Assembly: GCA_028583605.1 (NCBI GenBank)
Contig: CM053330.1
Coordinates: forward strand, 16,703,539 to 16,767,538
Origin: Dastarcus helophoroides
Lineage: Eukaryota > Arthropoda > Insecta > Coleoptera > Bothrideridae
Reading direction: 5' to 3'
Length of the DNA: 64,000 nucleotides
Every line of letters starts with the position of its first letter. Position 1 is the first letter of the stretch. Shown here piece by piece: positions 1-10,954 of the stretch. Both the position numbers and the translations under genes were made by a program. Below the pieces are notes generated by a model that did not search any database, was not told the DNA's origin, and saw only the letters and a list, made by a program, of their open reading frames with translations.

Positions 1-515
1 ATTTGGAAAAACTGTATATAAACTCACTGGTCACGCTGTCTGCTCTTTACAGTACTAATATTATATAAATAATAAAAGATTCTTTTGTAAAAGATAATTG
101 TCAAAGTTTTTTTGTAATGTCTGGCCTTATAATTTAATTTAAAAATTTCAAATAACGAATATTTATATAATATTCTGATATTTAATACGCATGTAATAGT
201 TTTATTTTATGCCTGCACCAACAAAGAACACTGTTTAATTGCTGAGAAAAAAAATTATATTCTGAATAGACTTTTTTCAATTTCAATAACAATTGACACA
301 TAAATATGTGAATAGCATCATGTATGGCAAAACCTGGGAGAATAGAACAATTTCCAATTTCCTCCAGTAAATTTTTATTACTATTTATTACTAGAATATG
401 AATCACGCCTAGCAAAATCTATTTAAAAAAAATACCAATTATCATGAAATTATTTATTTAAAAAATATTTTAATATTGTAACAAACTGTAGTTACCAAAT
501 TTATATTAGTCATTG
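1..515. other. AT-rich non-coding DNA
   Basis: No gene, RNA or repeat that I recognise. Only short AT-rich open frames occur and none resembles a known protein. Confidence 0.6.
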
Positions 516-829
516 TGTAGTGTAAGGAACTTTCTGGAAACATTTGTTAATGGGAAACGGCCGCGAGAATGAATCGTAAGGCAGATAAGTATTCTTGACT
601 TTTCCTGCTTGCTGCGGGCCTGATCTGTACGAGATCCGTTCTAGAAGCCGAAACCCTATAAATACGCGGTCATCTTTTCCTCAGTCAGTCAAGTAGTCAG
701 ATAGTCAGACAGTTAGATAGTAAGATAGTCAGATAGCTAAGTGAATCAATTGTTGTGCTCTGAAATAAGTTTGAAATAAAGTGTATACAATTCACGGAGT
801 TTTAATTATCGAACCGGTAACGCGCAACA
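516..829 (+). mobile_element. Candidate solo LTR (Gypsy-like)
   Basis: The segment starts with TG and ends with CA and is laid out like an LTR promoter and terminator. TATAAATA lies at 657-664, followed about 20 bases on by a TCAGTCAGTC initiator-like stretch (681-690). A degenerate 8-base array of the AGTCAGAT type runs to about 738, and AATAAA lies at 775-780, near the 3' end. It is more GC-rich than its surroundings. No internal retrotransposon region adjoins either side, so a solo LTR left by recombination is the simplest reading. ATAT follows the 3' end, but no matching duplication precedes the TG start, so the 5' limit is uncertain. A cellular promoter is the alternative. Confidence 0.5.
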
Positions 830-1258
830 ATATATTTCTTTTAACAAACCAAATGTTCAATTTGATTTGGTTTTATTACCAACGTACGTTGATCCCATGT
901 TAATCGGTAATGGTGAATGCCCCTCTGGGATATTCTTCTTCTAATAGTATGATTTTAAATTTTTTTACAAACTCAATTTTTTAGAGTAATATGAGAGAAA
1001 AATTGTTGATTTTGTTAAAAACCTACCATTGATTGTTTCGCATATTTTAATATGTTTTATCAAATGCAAATGAGTTGGTTATCTATATCAGCTGTGTCTT
1101 TTGCTTACATTATATATATTTTAATTCAGCTTTATAATTTGGTTTACTACAGTCATTATTATTATAAGCCAGTCTGGTTAAATCTATATTAGCAAATTTT
1201 TTAATTTGATTATGAACTCATTAAAAGAAAAAAAATAGGCATAATATTTTGAAAAACT
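830..1258. other. AT-rich non-coding DNA
   Basis: I see no gene or repeat that I can name here. Confidence 0.5.
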
Positions 1259-1358
1259 GAAACACAAATTTTGTCCCCTGAAACCAAAGAAAGATTTCAG
1301 AGGACAAGATTTGCATTTTAATTTTTGAAGATAGCCAAGGACCAGTCCGTTCCACCAA
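1259..1358 (+). repeat. Short hairpin copy of a MITE-like family (family P)
   Basis: Two arms form an inverted repeat: 1262-1284, containing TTTTGTCCCCTGAAA, and 1294-1320, containing TTTCAGAGGACAAGA. A 3' flank, GGACCAGTCCGTTCCACC, follows. The same building blocks recur at 21407-21780, 39118-39275 and 59645-59690, so this is a dispersed family. This copy lacks the interior seen in the others. A short open frame over it has no recognisable protein content. Confidence 0.6.
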
Positions 1359-1359
1359 A

Positions 1360-2483
1360 AAAAAAAAGGATATTAAACAAATTATTGAACTTAAAGGCAC
1401 CGATCTTGACAGCTTGTTCTTTAAACATTAGATTAAATTGTTCTAGTTCCAAGGCTGGTATCCAAAATGTCCTAATTAAGACGTCTAGCAAATTATTCCG
1501 TAGCTAATATATTACATTCCAAATGTTCAAAGTTTTGTCTAACAAAGATGAGGGCATATGTTGATGCAATTAAGGTCTGCGAGACAGAAGCATCGTTTTA
1601 GACCGTATTAGATTTGTTAATTTGAGCACATACGCATTCTCCTGCTACACGTCGCCTATTAAGCCATTCCGCAACGCGTATAGATAGACAGACAGACAAA
1701 CAAAATTTCACATTTAAAAATTAGTTGAAATTATAATAAATATATGGCAATTCCTCCAAGCAACAGTTAAAAATATTACATATCACCTAATATTTACATA
1801 CATCTAAACTTTTTCCATGTAGAGCACTAAAAAATAGTTGAATATGTCAAAAAAACATTTACACTCCGAAAACTTTAATTTAAACTTACATTAAACTTCT
1901 CTAGACAATGAAAAAAATAAAATCGCATCCTACCTAAAATGCACGGTTGGCCTATTTTTAACGCCGGATTGATTGGACCAATTGTACGGCAACCACGCTA
2001 GGTTCATGATTTTTATTTAAATTTCCTTAAAATGGAACAAAACGTATGTGTACTTTATTTTAAATCACTCACAAGTACAAGTTAATTAGGATATCATTAC
2101 TTTGGGTTTAAACATGCGATATGTCGTATTTTACATTAAACAGAAAACAATAAATCACTCATTTCACGATGACCGCGCGCCTTGTGCCTTTTAGAACCAG
2201 CCGCCGCTGGTCATTACCGCACGATGCGCGGTCATGTAGGACTTTCTACATCAAAAATTATGCGGCAAAGCCTATTGACTAGGACGGTTGTAGAAAAAAT
2301 ATTGTACAGCATTTACAATTTGTCATTACACAATAACTTACCTTTGAGGATTGTAAAGACCATCTTTAACAATCCAATTCGTGTTGGTAATTTCACTGTA
2401 TTCTTTCAACCACAACTTTACGTCATTTTCCGAATGTATGCCAACGCGAATTTCAAAGGATTGTTCCGAAATTGCAATTTCCT
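1360..2483. other. Non-coding DNA with a small GC-rich inverted repeat
   Basis: No gene recognised. ATGACCGCGC at 2169-2178 pairs with GCGCGGTCAT at 2226-2235. This gives a 10-base stem around a GC-rich loop in otherwise AT-rich DNA. Its role is unknown. Confidence 0.45.
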
Positions 2484-2485
2484 TA

Positions 2486-2572
2486 AATTCAAAATTAGTT
2501 GAAAATTCCATATTATTTAACTGTCAAAAACTCAAAATTAGTTGGAAATTTCATATTATTAAACTGTCAACA
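2486..2572. repeat. Two-copy tandem repeat, about 43 bp unit
   Basis: Two adjacent units share CAAAATTAGTTG, CATATTATT and AACTGTCAA in the same order (about 2486-2529 and 2530-2572), with a few substitutions. This is a recent local duplication with no coding value. Confidence 0.75.
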
Positions 2573-2574
2573 AT

Positions 2575-3148
2575 TGTATTTTACTGCGAACGCGCATGCG
2601 TATATACGACATTATGGAACGCCTAATCATGATGTCAGAACCTACCAATTGGAACGCTTATATCTTGCCCGGTTCTGTAGTCCAGAGGCAAATCCAATAC
2701 GCTTCCGCAACAATACGGGGAATGGAGAAGGTTTGAATTGGAATGGCAAACTAGATAGACGATTGTTTGTGTTTCACGACACTATCCTTCAAATTTTCAA
2801 CCAATCTAACTAGAAGATCCAAAAGCGACAGCAAAAGTATTTATGCACTAATTAGTTAGATTTGAGAACAAATACCTTTAGTCAAAACAAAAAAAAAAAC
2901 AATGATTTGGTTTGTTTTCATATATAACTCCAGAAACTGATTAGCAATCACAATAGCAAACATCAGATAATTTTACTTCAGATAATTACAACTTATTATC
3001 GTTTAAAACGGCAGATTATATAAATATATTTTCATTTTCGCTTTGCACTTTCCTACTCATAATGTTCCAATAAGTGAGTTACCTTTGCAATTGGATTGTA
3101 CATTTTAAAAAGAATATATTGTACATTTTCATATTCTGCGAGGATTTA
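2575..3148. other. AT-rich non-coding DNA
   Basis: I see no gene or structured element here. Confidence 0.5.
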
Positions 3149-3505
3149 GACTTCCTTGGTTTACTAAAGCACTGAACTAAACACTGTGGCCTGTGATTAG
3201 GTCCAAAGAAAGTTTCACCTCTTTGCCACATCGACAATTAAATAAATAATTACGCGATACGTATTTCGCCATCAGAACTAGCATTTTCAAGTGTACTTAT
3301 CTAAAAAGATCAGCAAAAGATGCATCGACGTCAACAGTATTGATTTGAATCTCAATGCAGATGACGTCGATGCATCTTTTACTAAATTTTTAGATTAGTA
3401 CGCTTGAAAATGCCAATTCTGCTGGCGAAATACGTATCACGTAATTATTTATTTAATTGCCGATGTGGTAAAGAGGTGACACCTTCTTTGGACTTCCTTG
3501 GTTTA
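3149..3505. repeat. Foldback repeat between 15-bp direct repeats
   Basis: Arms 3201-3334 and 3363-3493 are inverted copies, from GTCCAAAGAA at the outer edge to AAAAGATGCATCGACGTCA at the inner edge, around a loop of about 28 bases. The direct repeat GACTTCCTTGGTTTA lies at 3149-3163 and 3491-3505. It could be a target-site duplication or the remains of a larger repeat. The arms differ at few positions, so the palindrome is fairly young or is kept similar by gene conversion. It has no coding content. It resembles a foldback MITE, but I cannot assign a superfamily. Confidence 0.7.
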
Positions 3506-4830
3506 GGTAATCATGTGCTCCTATGAAAGAATTTTCTCCAAATCTAATCAGATTTTGATCAAGCCCAGCGACAGAAATTTTTGAGTTCGTTGTTTTACTT
3601 TCTAATTTAGATGTAACTTTTTTTTCAGTACTAAAAAAACAACATCTTAGCCATATAATATTTTTAACTATACAAAAGGTCATCATCCATAATTCTGGGT
3701 CCTATTATAGCTTTTATGCAATATCCCTGTCGTCGGGCTTGATAATGATGGCAAAATAATACTCTTTTAACTATACACTAAAATTGCCCAAAATGTTTGC
3801 CTTCTGTTTACTTTTTTTGTTTCCTATTCATCTCTTACTCCAAATTTGCTCTTGCCTCAGTTTTTTTTTTACATTCTTATCAAGCCAATTAGCCCATGTG
3901 AACTTTCTAATGCGGTATATGAATCAGGATGTTTCCTACTAAAAACTTCAGTCGACAAGAGAGCTGTTGTCGTAATACTTGGTATATTTTCTATTCCTAG
4001 CGTTTGTTTACACAGTCGTGTAATATATTTACGTGATTCGTGCTAGTTCAACCTTACCTCATTATAATTTCATAAAGTTATCTTCTACTCTCAAATACTT
4101 AATGCATGTTGACATTATTTAGATGGCAAAATGTTTTGCTTTTAAACTAAATGCATGCTTATAAAGTAGAATAAAATATGAATGTCTTACCCTGAAGTTA
4201 ACCCTTGTTTATGAAAAGCATAAATTTCTCGTCGGATGCCTGCGAAACAAAGCAACGTGAGGAGGCAGAGAGAGTTAAAAGCCGAGAGTATTACAGTTCT
4301 GCTTAAAAGAGGTGTAAAGATTTGTAAGTTTCCTGAGCAGAATTCTTGTACATTCCAGAAAATGTCTCCATATTGGGGTAATATTTCAACCCTCTTGAAT
4401 TCCTCTCAAATTCCTAAAAATTTTAGCGTACTCGAAATGTCTTCGTGGAAGTAAGATATAGCTCCGTGGCTATCTGAAACAGGACTTGCATTATTTTCAT
4501 GGAAATATCTTTCTCGTGCGGAAAAAATGCCTACATGGTATATTACAGCTTATTTCACGAAAGTTGAGTTATACGTCATCAAATATGTGCCAGTTACCAA
4601 TCTCTAATTATGAATTCACAAAAGTCCCACACTTTCAGAAAACGAAGCATTCCTCTGAATATTGTGGGAAAAACGTTCATTTAATCAGTTGCCGGACATT
4701 TTGCAAAGATGGTTTTGTTGTATTACACAAAAAATACAGCACTTAATAGGTATTTATTGCCAATATGTCACAAGTCATATAAATAAAGACTATTTGCTTA
4801 TTAATTTTGAAAATAATACAAGAATATTTA
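3506..4830. other. Non-coding DNA, no gene recognised
   Basis: Short open frames at 3846-4046, 4236-4454 and 4486-4746 show no domain, signal peptide or family resemblance that I can support. I treat the stretch as non-coding. Confidence 0.4.
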
Positions 4831-5267
4831 ATTCTTCATGGTAGACCCTTATTGACCGAAAATATTATGTGTTTTTTAATTTATTTAACATTTCTTCGGC
4901 CCAGTTTGGAAATGTTTAAATTTTTTTTTATGATTTGTTGACAATTTTCTAAACAGTTTTTGAAATGCTACTACGTGATATTTAAATTTATTGAAAACGT
5001 CACTTCATGACAGTTCACAAATTAAGAGGTTATTTTATTTTACATAGAATAGGAATAATGACAAATTGGAGACCAAAAATTAGAAATGGAAAAAATAAAA
5101 ATTTTGTTTTTTTGATAAATTAGGAAAATATAAAAAATACATAAAAAGTTGTAGCACTGGACATCGATCAAAAAAAAATTAAATATTTCCAAACTGGGCC
5201 GAAGAAATGTTAAATAAATTGAAAAAAACATAATATTTCCGGTCAATAAGGGTCTACCATGAAGAAT
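4831..5267 (-). repeat. Inverted-repeat element, copy A
   Basis: Terminal arms 4831-4930 and about 5166-5267 are near-identical inverted copies. Both carry GGTAGACCCTTATTGACCG and the sequence CCAGTTTGG or its complement. The interior (4930-5166) is the reverse complement of the block at 5641-5940. At its right edge (about 5152-5169) it keeps only the 3' half of the hammerhead seen at 5605-5651, including GACATCGAT and the stem I strand GCACTG. The copy therefore starts within the ribozyme. No coding content. Confidence 0.7.
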
Positions 5268-5333
5268 AAACCTATTCCTCTAACGGAACGAACGGACTCC
5301 GCAAATGGTGAGTGCTTCTAACTACCAAGCTGA

Positions 5334-5387
5334 ATAGATTTCAGCGGTTAGGAACTGTAGTCACCAAGAGCATGTAAGTTCGACCCA
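5334..5387 (+). promoter_or_regulatory. tRNA-like internal Pol III promoter region (A and B boxes)
   Basis: TTTCAGCGGTTAGG (from about 5339) resembles a tRNA A box. AGTTCGACCC at 5377-5386 resembles the B-box consensus GGTTCGANNCC, at normal tRNA spacing. The surrounding cloverleaf is not convincing, so this is best read as the head of a tRNA-derived SINE-like element. It lies about 220 bases upstream of the hammerhead ribozyme on the same strand. Polymerase III activity is inferred. Confidence 0.4.
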
Positions 5388-5460
5388 CAAGTGTAGTTCA
5401 ATGCCGGAAGGGCTATTAGCCCTCGGAGTAGTTGTTTCTTGACGATCGGGCTTCAAGTAT

Positions 5461-5496
5461 TTAAATTTTTAACACAGTAAATTTTTAACACAGTAA
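5461..5496. repeat. Tandem duplication, about 16 bp unit
   Basis: TAAATTTTTAACACAG is present twice, head to tail. It lies between the tRNA-like head and the hammerhead. Confidence 0.8.
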
Positions 5497-5604
5497 ATTG
5501 ATGATGAAACGTCTATTCATGTTAAAATTGCTTTATTTTTTTTTATATTTTAAAAAAATTTTATTTTTAAGTATTTCTTTCTCATTTTTCCCTTTTCATG
5601 TTAT

Positions 5605-5651
5605 GCACTGCTGACGAGCTCAAATGAGAGCGAAACATCGATGTCCAGTGC
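5605..5651 (+). ncRNA. Hammerhead ribozyme, minimal type I
   Basis: All parts of a hammerhead occur in order. Stem I 5' strand GCACTG (5605-5610). Core CTGACGA (5611-5617), fitting CUGANGA. Stem II GCTC/GAGC around an AAATGA loop (5618-5631). Core GAAA (5632-5635). A short stem III from CAT/ATG (5636-5643). TC (5644-5645), with predicted cleavage after C5645. Stem I 3' strand CAGTGC (5646-5651), which pairs perfectly with the 5' strand. Hammerheads with very short stem III are known from Penelope-like elements, retrozymes and SINE-like repeats such as schistosome Sm-alpha. Here it lies downstream of a tRNA-like region and at the start of a repeated block. In such elements it would process a multimeric transcript. 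Activity is not tested. Confidence 0.8.
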
Positions 5652-5940
5652 TACAACTTTTTATGTATTTTTTATATTTTCCTAATTTATCAAAAAAACA
5701 AAATTTTTATTTTTTCCATATCGAATTTTTGGTCTCCAATTTTTGATTATTCCTATTCTATGTAAAATAAAATAACCTCTTAATTTGTAAACTGTCATGA
5801 AATGACGTTTTCAATAAATTTAAATATCACGTAGTCGCATTTCAAAAACTGTTTAGAAAATTGTCAACAAACCATAAAAAAAATTTATATATTTCCAAAC
5901 TGGGCCGAAGAAATTTTAAATAAATTGAAAAAAAAAAGAA
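5641..5940 (+). repeat. Inverted-repeat element, copy B
   Basis: This block is the reverse complement of 4831-5166, starting inside the hammerhead and ending with GGGCCGAAGAAATTTTAAAT near 5930. Copies A and B lie head to head around the tRNA-like region. That suggests one composite foldback or retroelement with ribozyme-bounded units. AT-rich and non-coding. Confidence 0.65.
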
Positions 5941-8482
5941 TATTTAAATCTAAAACCATAAACGCAAAAATAACTGCCGACCCGATGGATGCACTCCCTT
6001 GAAATTACATTAATAACTTGCAGTACATATACAAATGCATCTTGGTCTAACTCATAACTTCATAACATTAGGCCTTATCAAGGTAAAGTGCAATCATAAT
6101 ATTATATAATATGAGAGTATTTTCTACCTTAACTTGATAAAACCGCAGGGGAGGGACGGAACATGTCGAAGTTATTTTGTAAACTATTTTTAAAAATATG
6201 CGCTACTTATTAGTACTTTTCATTACGTTAAGAAATGAATTTCCAACAACTTCAGTCAGAATAGAACTTCACAGCTTTACTAATAACTTATCATGTGTAT
6301 CGTGTATGCCTTTAAGTAGGTTATTTAAAATTCTTTCTTTAAATGAAAAATTGTAAAAAAATGGCATTAGTTTCAAACCAATCAATCGTATTGCAAAAGT
6401 AAGAATTCCAACCATTTAAAGGTAGGTTATTAGATCTTTTGGCACTTTCAAAAGAATGCCCCTAATTTACGGAAACATTCTGTCTTACATTTTGACTGCG
6501 CCATTCCTCAAAAGCATTTCTGTGCTACCAGAAATCCAGGTTACGTTTTGAACGCAGTTTCAAGCGCTGACGTAAAACAAAACGCTCATAAGCCTGCGTT
6601 TGACATTTTATCATAAATCGGCAATCTGCATACATCAGCTTGAGGAGAGCAAAAGCATTTTCCGCATTTACATATTGAATAAACGATTACATTATGTACC
6701 GGTAAACTTTTTCTAGTAACTTTGAATGAAACCGTCCGAGCTTCTTTCATGCAAAGAACTTCCTTTAACATCTGCTGTATAAAGCATTAAACAGGGCTAT
6801 TCGCTTTTTCTCGATATTGAAACACATAAATCTTAAAACGAAAGGAAATCCTTGAATTTCGCAACAAACCCTTAGCCAGAATGGCATTACATATGCCAGA
6901 TCTTTTTTCGAAAGATTGTTCACTGCTGCAAATTAGCAATAACGTTTTTCGATAGAAATGTCCTCTCTGTGCCAAAGGTAAATGTCCGCAATTTTGATTC
7001 CATATTTATTTTTTTAATATAAATTTATATTGCATGCTATCGCAGTAAAATCATTTTATTAGATTTCAAATTTATTGTTTAAATTAATTGATTGGATAGA
7101 TAGTTGTTTTGTTGTGCTACCTATGCAGAAATGTAAAAATAAAGCATTTTTACGCCGTAAACCTTACAGATTACATCGATAAAAATTATAACGTTGGATG
7201 AACTATATAAGGAGAATTTTCTTTCTTTTGAGCTTTTATTAATTGCAATTTACTCTAAACTGATATACGATTGGAAACAAGCAAACGTGGATTCAGGACT
7301 AATTTCAGAGTTGAAACAGCATTCTACGGAATGGATACACTGGCATGCTCTATCTACAAAGAAAGCAAAAACAGATCCATCAGCTGAAAAGCAATTGCAT
7401 ATGTAGGATGCAAAGAACCTTCTAATTGTTGATTACTGTTCTGATAACTGGAGAATATTCTATAGGATTATTAGACTAACTAAAGTAACAAATCGTTCAG
7501 AAAAGTTCAGGTTCATAACAATAGATTTTTTTTATTAGGGTATTACACGAGTCACAAGCATTGTTACTTTAATTGTAGAAATTTGTTTTGCATTAGTTTT
7601 CCATGAGAGATAAGTTTAGGAGACTTATAAGGATCTGGATAAACAACTCGAGTTGTAGAAGACGATGCGAGTGTCGAGGACTGTTCGAGGATTGTTCGAC
7701 GACTATGGCTGCAAGAAGAATGACGATCCCCCGCCCTACACACACACTCACCTGGAACCTTACAGAAACTAATGAAACATCCTTGTCAACGACACCACAA
7801 CATATTTCATTTTCAGTACAACATATTGAAGAAAAAATATGAAATTTTGAGATTATAGTTAAGATCTTAAGCAAAAAATCGAATATATTTCAAAAGTCCG
7901 AAAATGGAAGAAAATGTGTTACGTAAGGAAAAGTTAATATAAGCAGGTTTTTTTTTTATAACTTTGAATTTAATTCAACAACATTGATTTTTTTTTAATT
8001 TTTGAATTCGCACGTGAAAACTACATTTAAAAACAACGGGACGATCTTTTACCGGGTTAATTCTGCATGCTTTTAATGCGTTCCTATCCCAAGTGACAGT
8101 CTTATAATTAGGCTGACGGTTTTTCGCATGTGATTTGAATGGCACGTTCCAAACCCCCAGGAAAGAGTGTAAGAGTGTAAATATAAAGAAACCTAGTGTA
8201 ACACTTAATGATAAATTAACGTGTTACAAAACCACGACTCTCTGAATGAGCATGTGAAATTACGATGATACACTCATGTGATTTGAGAAACTTTTCATAT
8301 TAACTTATATATTATTATAAATCGAATTTTTAAAAGTTCACTTTTCACAAGCCGTAAGAATACAAATTTTTTAAGATTGGTAAAAAGTTCTAACCTTTTT
8401 TGCAAGTGATACACTTTCGTATTGATTGAAAAGGACAACACTTGCGCGTCATGTAAAAAATAAAATAAACTATTAAAAAAAA
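5941..8482. other. Non-coding DNA, no gene recognised
   Basis: Open frames here (for example 6586-6771 and 6787-6975 on minus, and 7194-7406 on plus) are short. They match no family I know and carry no diagnostic motif. The two minus frames are adjacent and somewhat less AT-rich, so an old unrecognised coding fragment is possible but unsupported. Confidence 0.35.
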
Positions 8483-8566
8483 TTAGTTTTCACTTCTGTT
8501 GGCAGCCTCCGAGAAGTCTACAAGACTACAAGACTTCTCGGAGACTGCCGATAGAAGTGAAAATTT
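8483..8566. repeat. Near-perfect hairpin, about 35-bp arms
   Basis: Arm 8485-8519 (TTTCACTTCTG through CTCCGAGAAGTCT) pairs with 8531-8565 (AGACTTCTCGGAG through CAGAAGTG-like AGAAGTGAAA), with few mismatches and an 11-base loop. The size would suit a small-RNA precursor or a tiny foldback MITE, but nothing else supports a microRNA. Confidence 0.65.
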
Positions 8567-9617
8567 AAAACTAACAAATAACAGTAGGTATCTATGTAAT
8601 AGTTCGAACTCACACTAGTAAACAAGTTCAGAATATTGGAAAAAATATAAAATAAATACTGCGAAACCGACCTATCTTTTCATATTTGTGGTTTGGATGC
8701 TTGTAGTCGTATGAAAATGAAGCTAATATTTATTGATAATGGAATATACTTATGAACTTTACACTATTTTTTTAAGGTACATAATGTTCAACATCTTGTT
8801 AGTAGTGTCATATATCATCTTTGGAGCACTAAGAGCACCACATTTTACTTTTTTTTTTAATACCAATACACAGGGTGTGTTAGAAAGAATGGGCCAACGC
8901 TAAACTGGAAATACTAGACACAAAAATATTACGATTGAGCTCAAAATGCTTTATACGAATGTGGCTGGTTTACGAGCTACAGGGCGTTCAAAATTTAAAT
9001 TTTTTTGTGAAATTTCTCAATAATTGAAAGAATTTTGATGCTATAAATCTAAAAATTAAAAGTTTTTTGTTTTTTTTTTGTGTAAAGATTACGATTTTTT
9101 AGCTTATTTTGATCTTTCTCCCAGAGGCCGCTAGATTAGCCATATTATTTATGTAAATTAATACATATTTTTTTGTCTGTTGAATTACGCTTAAAACAAA
9201 TAAAGAATATAAAAGAACGGTCAATTCTACAAAGAAAATGTACTCTTGTTTGAATCGTCTAAAACTATCGGTTTTTAAGATATTTGCATTTAAAAGTTTT
9301 AATGTATATTTTTACGATTTTTTAAGGCGCAGATATTATAATATTTTTTCAAATTTGTAGATATTAGTTTTTCAGAAAGAATTAAATTATCTTTAGGAGT
9401 TGCGGTAAATAAACCAAGAAGCCGCAAATAGGAAAATTTTCATTTTGACATTTGGGAAAGTGAAATTTAAAATTTATTGACGTAGATGGTAGACACTTCC
9501 AAGATTCGATTTAAAGTTTGTTATTGTCTCTGATACCAATTATTTTAATTGTTATCTACTGTGGCTTTGATTCCTTCTCTGTATCTTTGCATATTTTAAA
9601 AATAAAAAAAAATCATA

Positions 9618-10862
9618 TTGGGGTACAAATGGAAAACAGCCGTTTTTTTTCTCACGATTTGAGGCTTTATTGTAAAAAATTCGCTACATACTCATTCTTC
9701 AAAATAATTTCCATCATTAGTTACAACTTTTTCCCATCTTTCTAGCAGCTTCTGAATTCCTCGGCGAAAAAACTGTACTTCTTTTAACGCGATCCACGAA
9801 TCAATCCAATTTTTGGCCTCTTCGTAAGAACGAAAGTGCTGTCCGGCCAGGTCATGCGTCATCAATCGAAACAAGTAGAAATCAGAAGGGGCGATGTCAG
9901 GAGAGTACGGCGGGTGGGGTAGGACGTCCCATTTGAAAGTTTCCAAGTATGTTTTCACGACCTTGGAAACATGTGGCCGAGCGTTGTCATGCAGAAGTAT
10001 CACCTTGTTGTGCCTTTTCGAGTATTGTGGGCGTTTTTCTTTCAGCGCTCGGCTCAAACGTATGAGTTGCGTCCGATAGAGGGCTCCTGTAATGGTTTCG
10101 CCCGGTTGCAATAGCTCATAGTACACTACTCCGAGCTGGTCCCACCAAATACACAGCATCAGCTTCGAGCCATGAATGTTTGGTTTCGATGTCGAAGTTG
10201 ATGCATGGCTGATTTTTTCCGCTTTGGGTTGTCATAGTGTATTCACTTTTCATCGCTGGTCACGATGCGATGCAAAAAAACCTTTCTTTTTTGCCATTGG
10301 AGTTGTTCGCACGTGAAAAGGCGCTGTTCGATGTCCCTAGGCTTCAATTCGTACGGCACCCAATGTCCCTGTTTCTGGATCATTCCCAATCATTTTAAGC
10401 GATGGGGAACGGTTTGCTGAGTCACGCCTAATGAAGTTGCAAGTTCCTGTTGCGTTCTACAAGAATCTTGATCCAGCAAAGCTTCCAAGTCAGCATCCTC
10501 GAACTTTTTCACGAGTCCGGGACGCTCCTTGTCTTCCACCTCATATTCGCCAATTTTAAACTTTTGAAACCATTCCCGACACGTTCTTTCACTAATAGAA
10601 CTCTTACCATAAGTTTCTACAATCATTCGACGCGCCCCAGCTGCATTTTTTCTCGAATGAAATGTAAAAAGCAACACTTCCCGCAAATGACGCTTGTTCG
10701 GCTCGAATGCCGCCATTTTCACGTACGAACAAAACAAAGCACAGTAAAAATAGACAAACGAGATGATGTATGCTATATGACGTTTCTGATCGGACTTTTC
10801 TAACGATTTTCAATGCTGGCCCCACCTCTGGGAAAACGGCGGTTTTCTATTTGTACTCTCAA
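9618..10862 (-). mobile_element. Mariner element, decayed, nested
   Basis: Terminal inverted repeats of about 29 bp lie at 9618-9647 (TTGGGGTACAAATGG start) and 10833-10862 (TTGAGAGTACAAATAG on the minus strand). They are flanked by TA at 9616-9617 and 10863-10864, the mariner target duplication. At 1,245 bp it is close to full length for a mariner. It inserted in the middle of the long-inverted-repeat element at 8870-11468, so it is the younger of the two. Confidence 0.93.
9692..10716 (-). pseudogene. Mariner transposase, broken
   Basis: This gene would encode a transposase of about 340 residues that cuts and pastes the element into TA sites in the nucleus. The start at 10716 gives an N-terminal helix-turn-helix region (REVLLFTFH, ERTCREWFQKF) like mariner HTH_48 domains. 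The C-terminal part has HDNARPH and PYSPDIAPSDFYLF, the second and third catalytic Asp regions in the DD34D arrangement. The first Asp survives in VTSDEK. It is dead: a TGA at 10390-10392 ends the N-terminal part, another TGA replaces the Trp codon after SDEK, and a frameshift near 10190 puts the C-terminal half in another frame. The sequence suggests a cecropia- or mellifera-like mariner, not the irritans-like type at 19049-20339. Confidence 0.92.
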
Positions 10863-10954
10863 TAATAAATTACATTGAACCTTTTAAATGCAAATAACTC
10901 AAAATTCGATAGCTTTAGGCGACCCGAACAGGAGTACCTTTTCTTTGTAGAATT

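Noticed and set aside
1325..1507. Frame with a PKKKR nuclear-signal-like stretch
   Set aside because: It starts in repeat family P and the signal comes from an A-run; nothing else supports a gene.
9894..10803. Plus-strand open frames across the mariner at 9618-10862
   Set aside because: They are antisense shadows of the minus-strand transposase.
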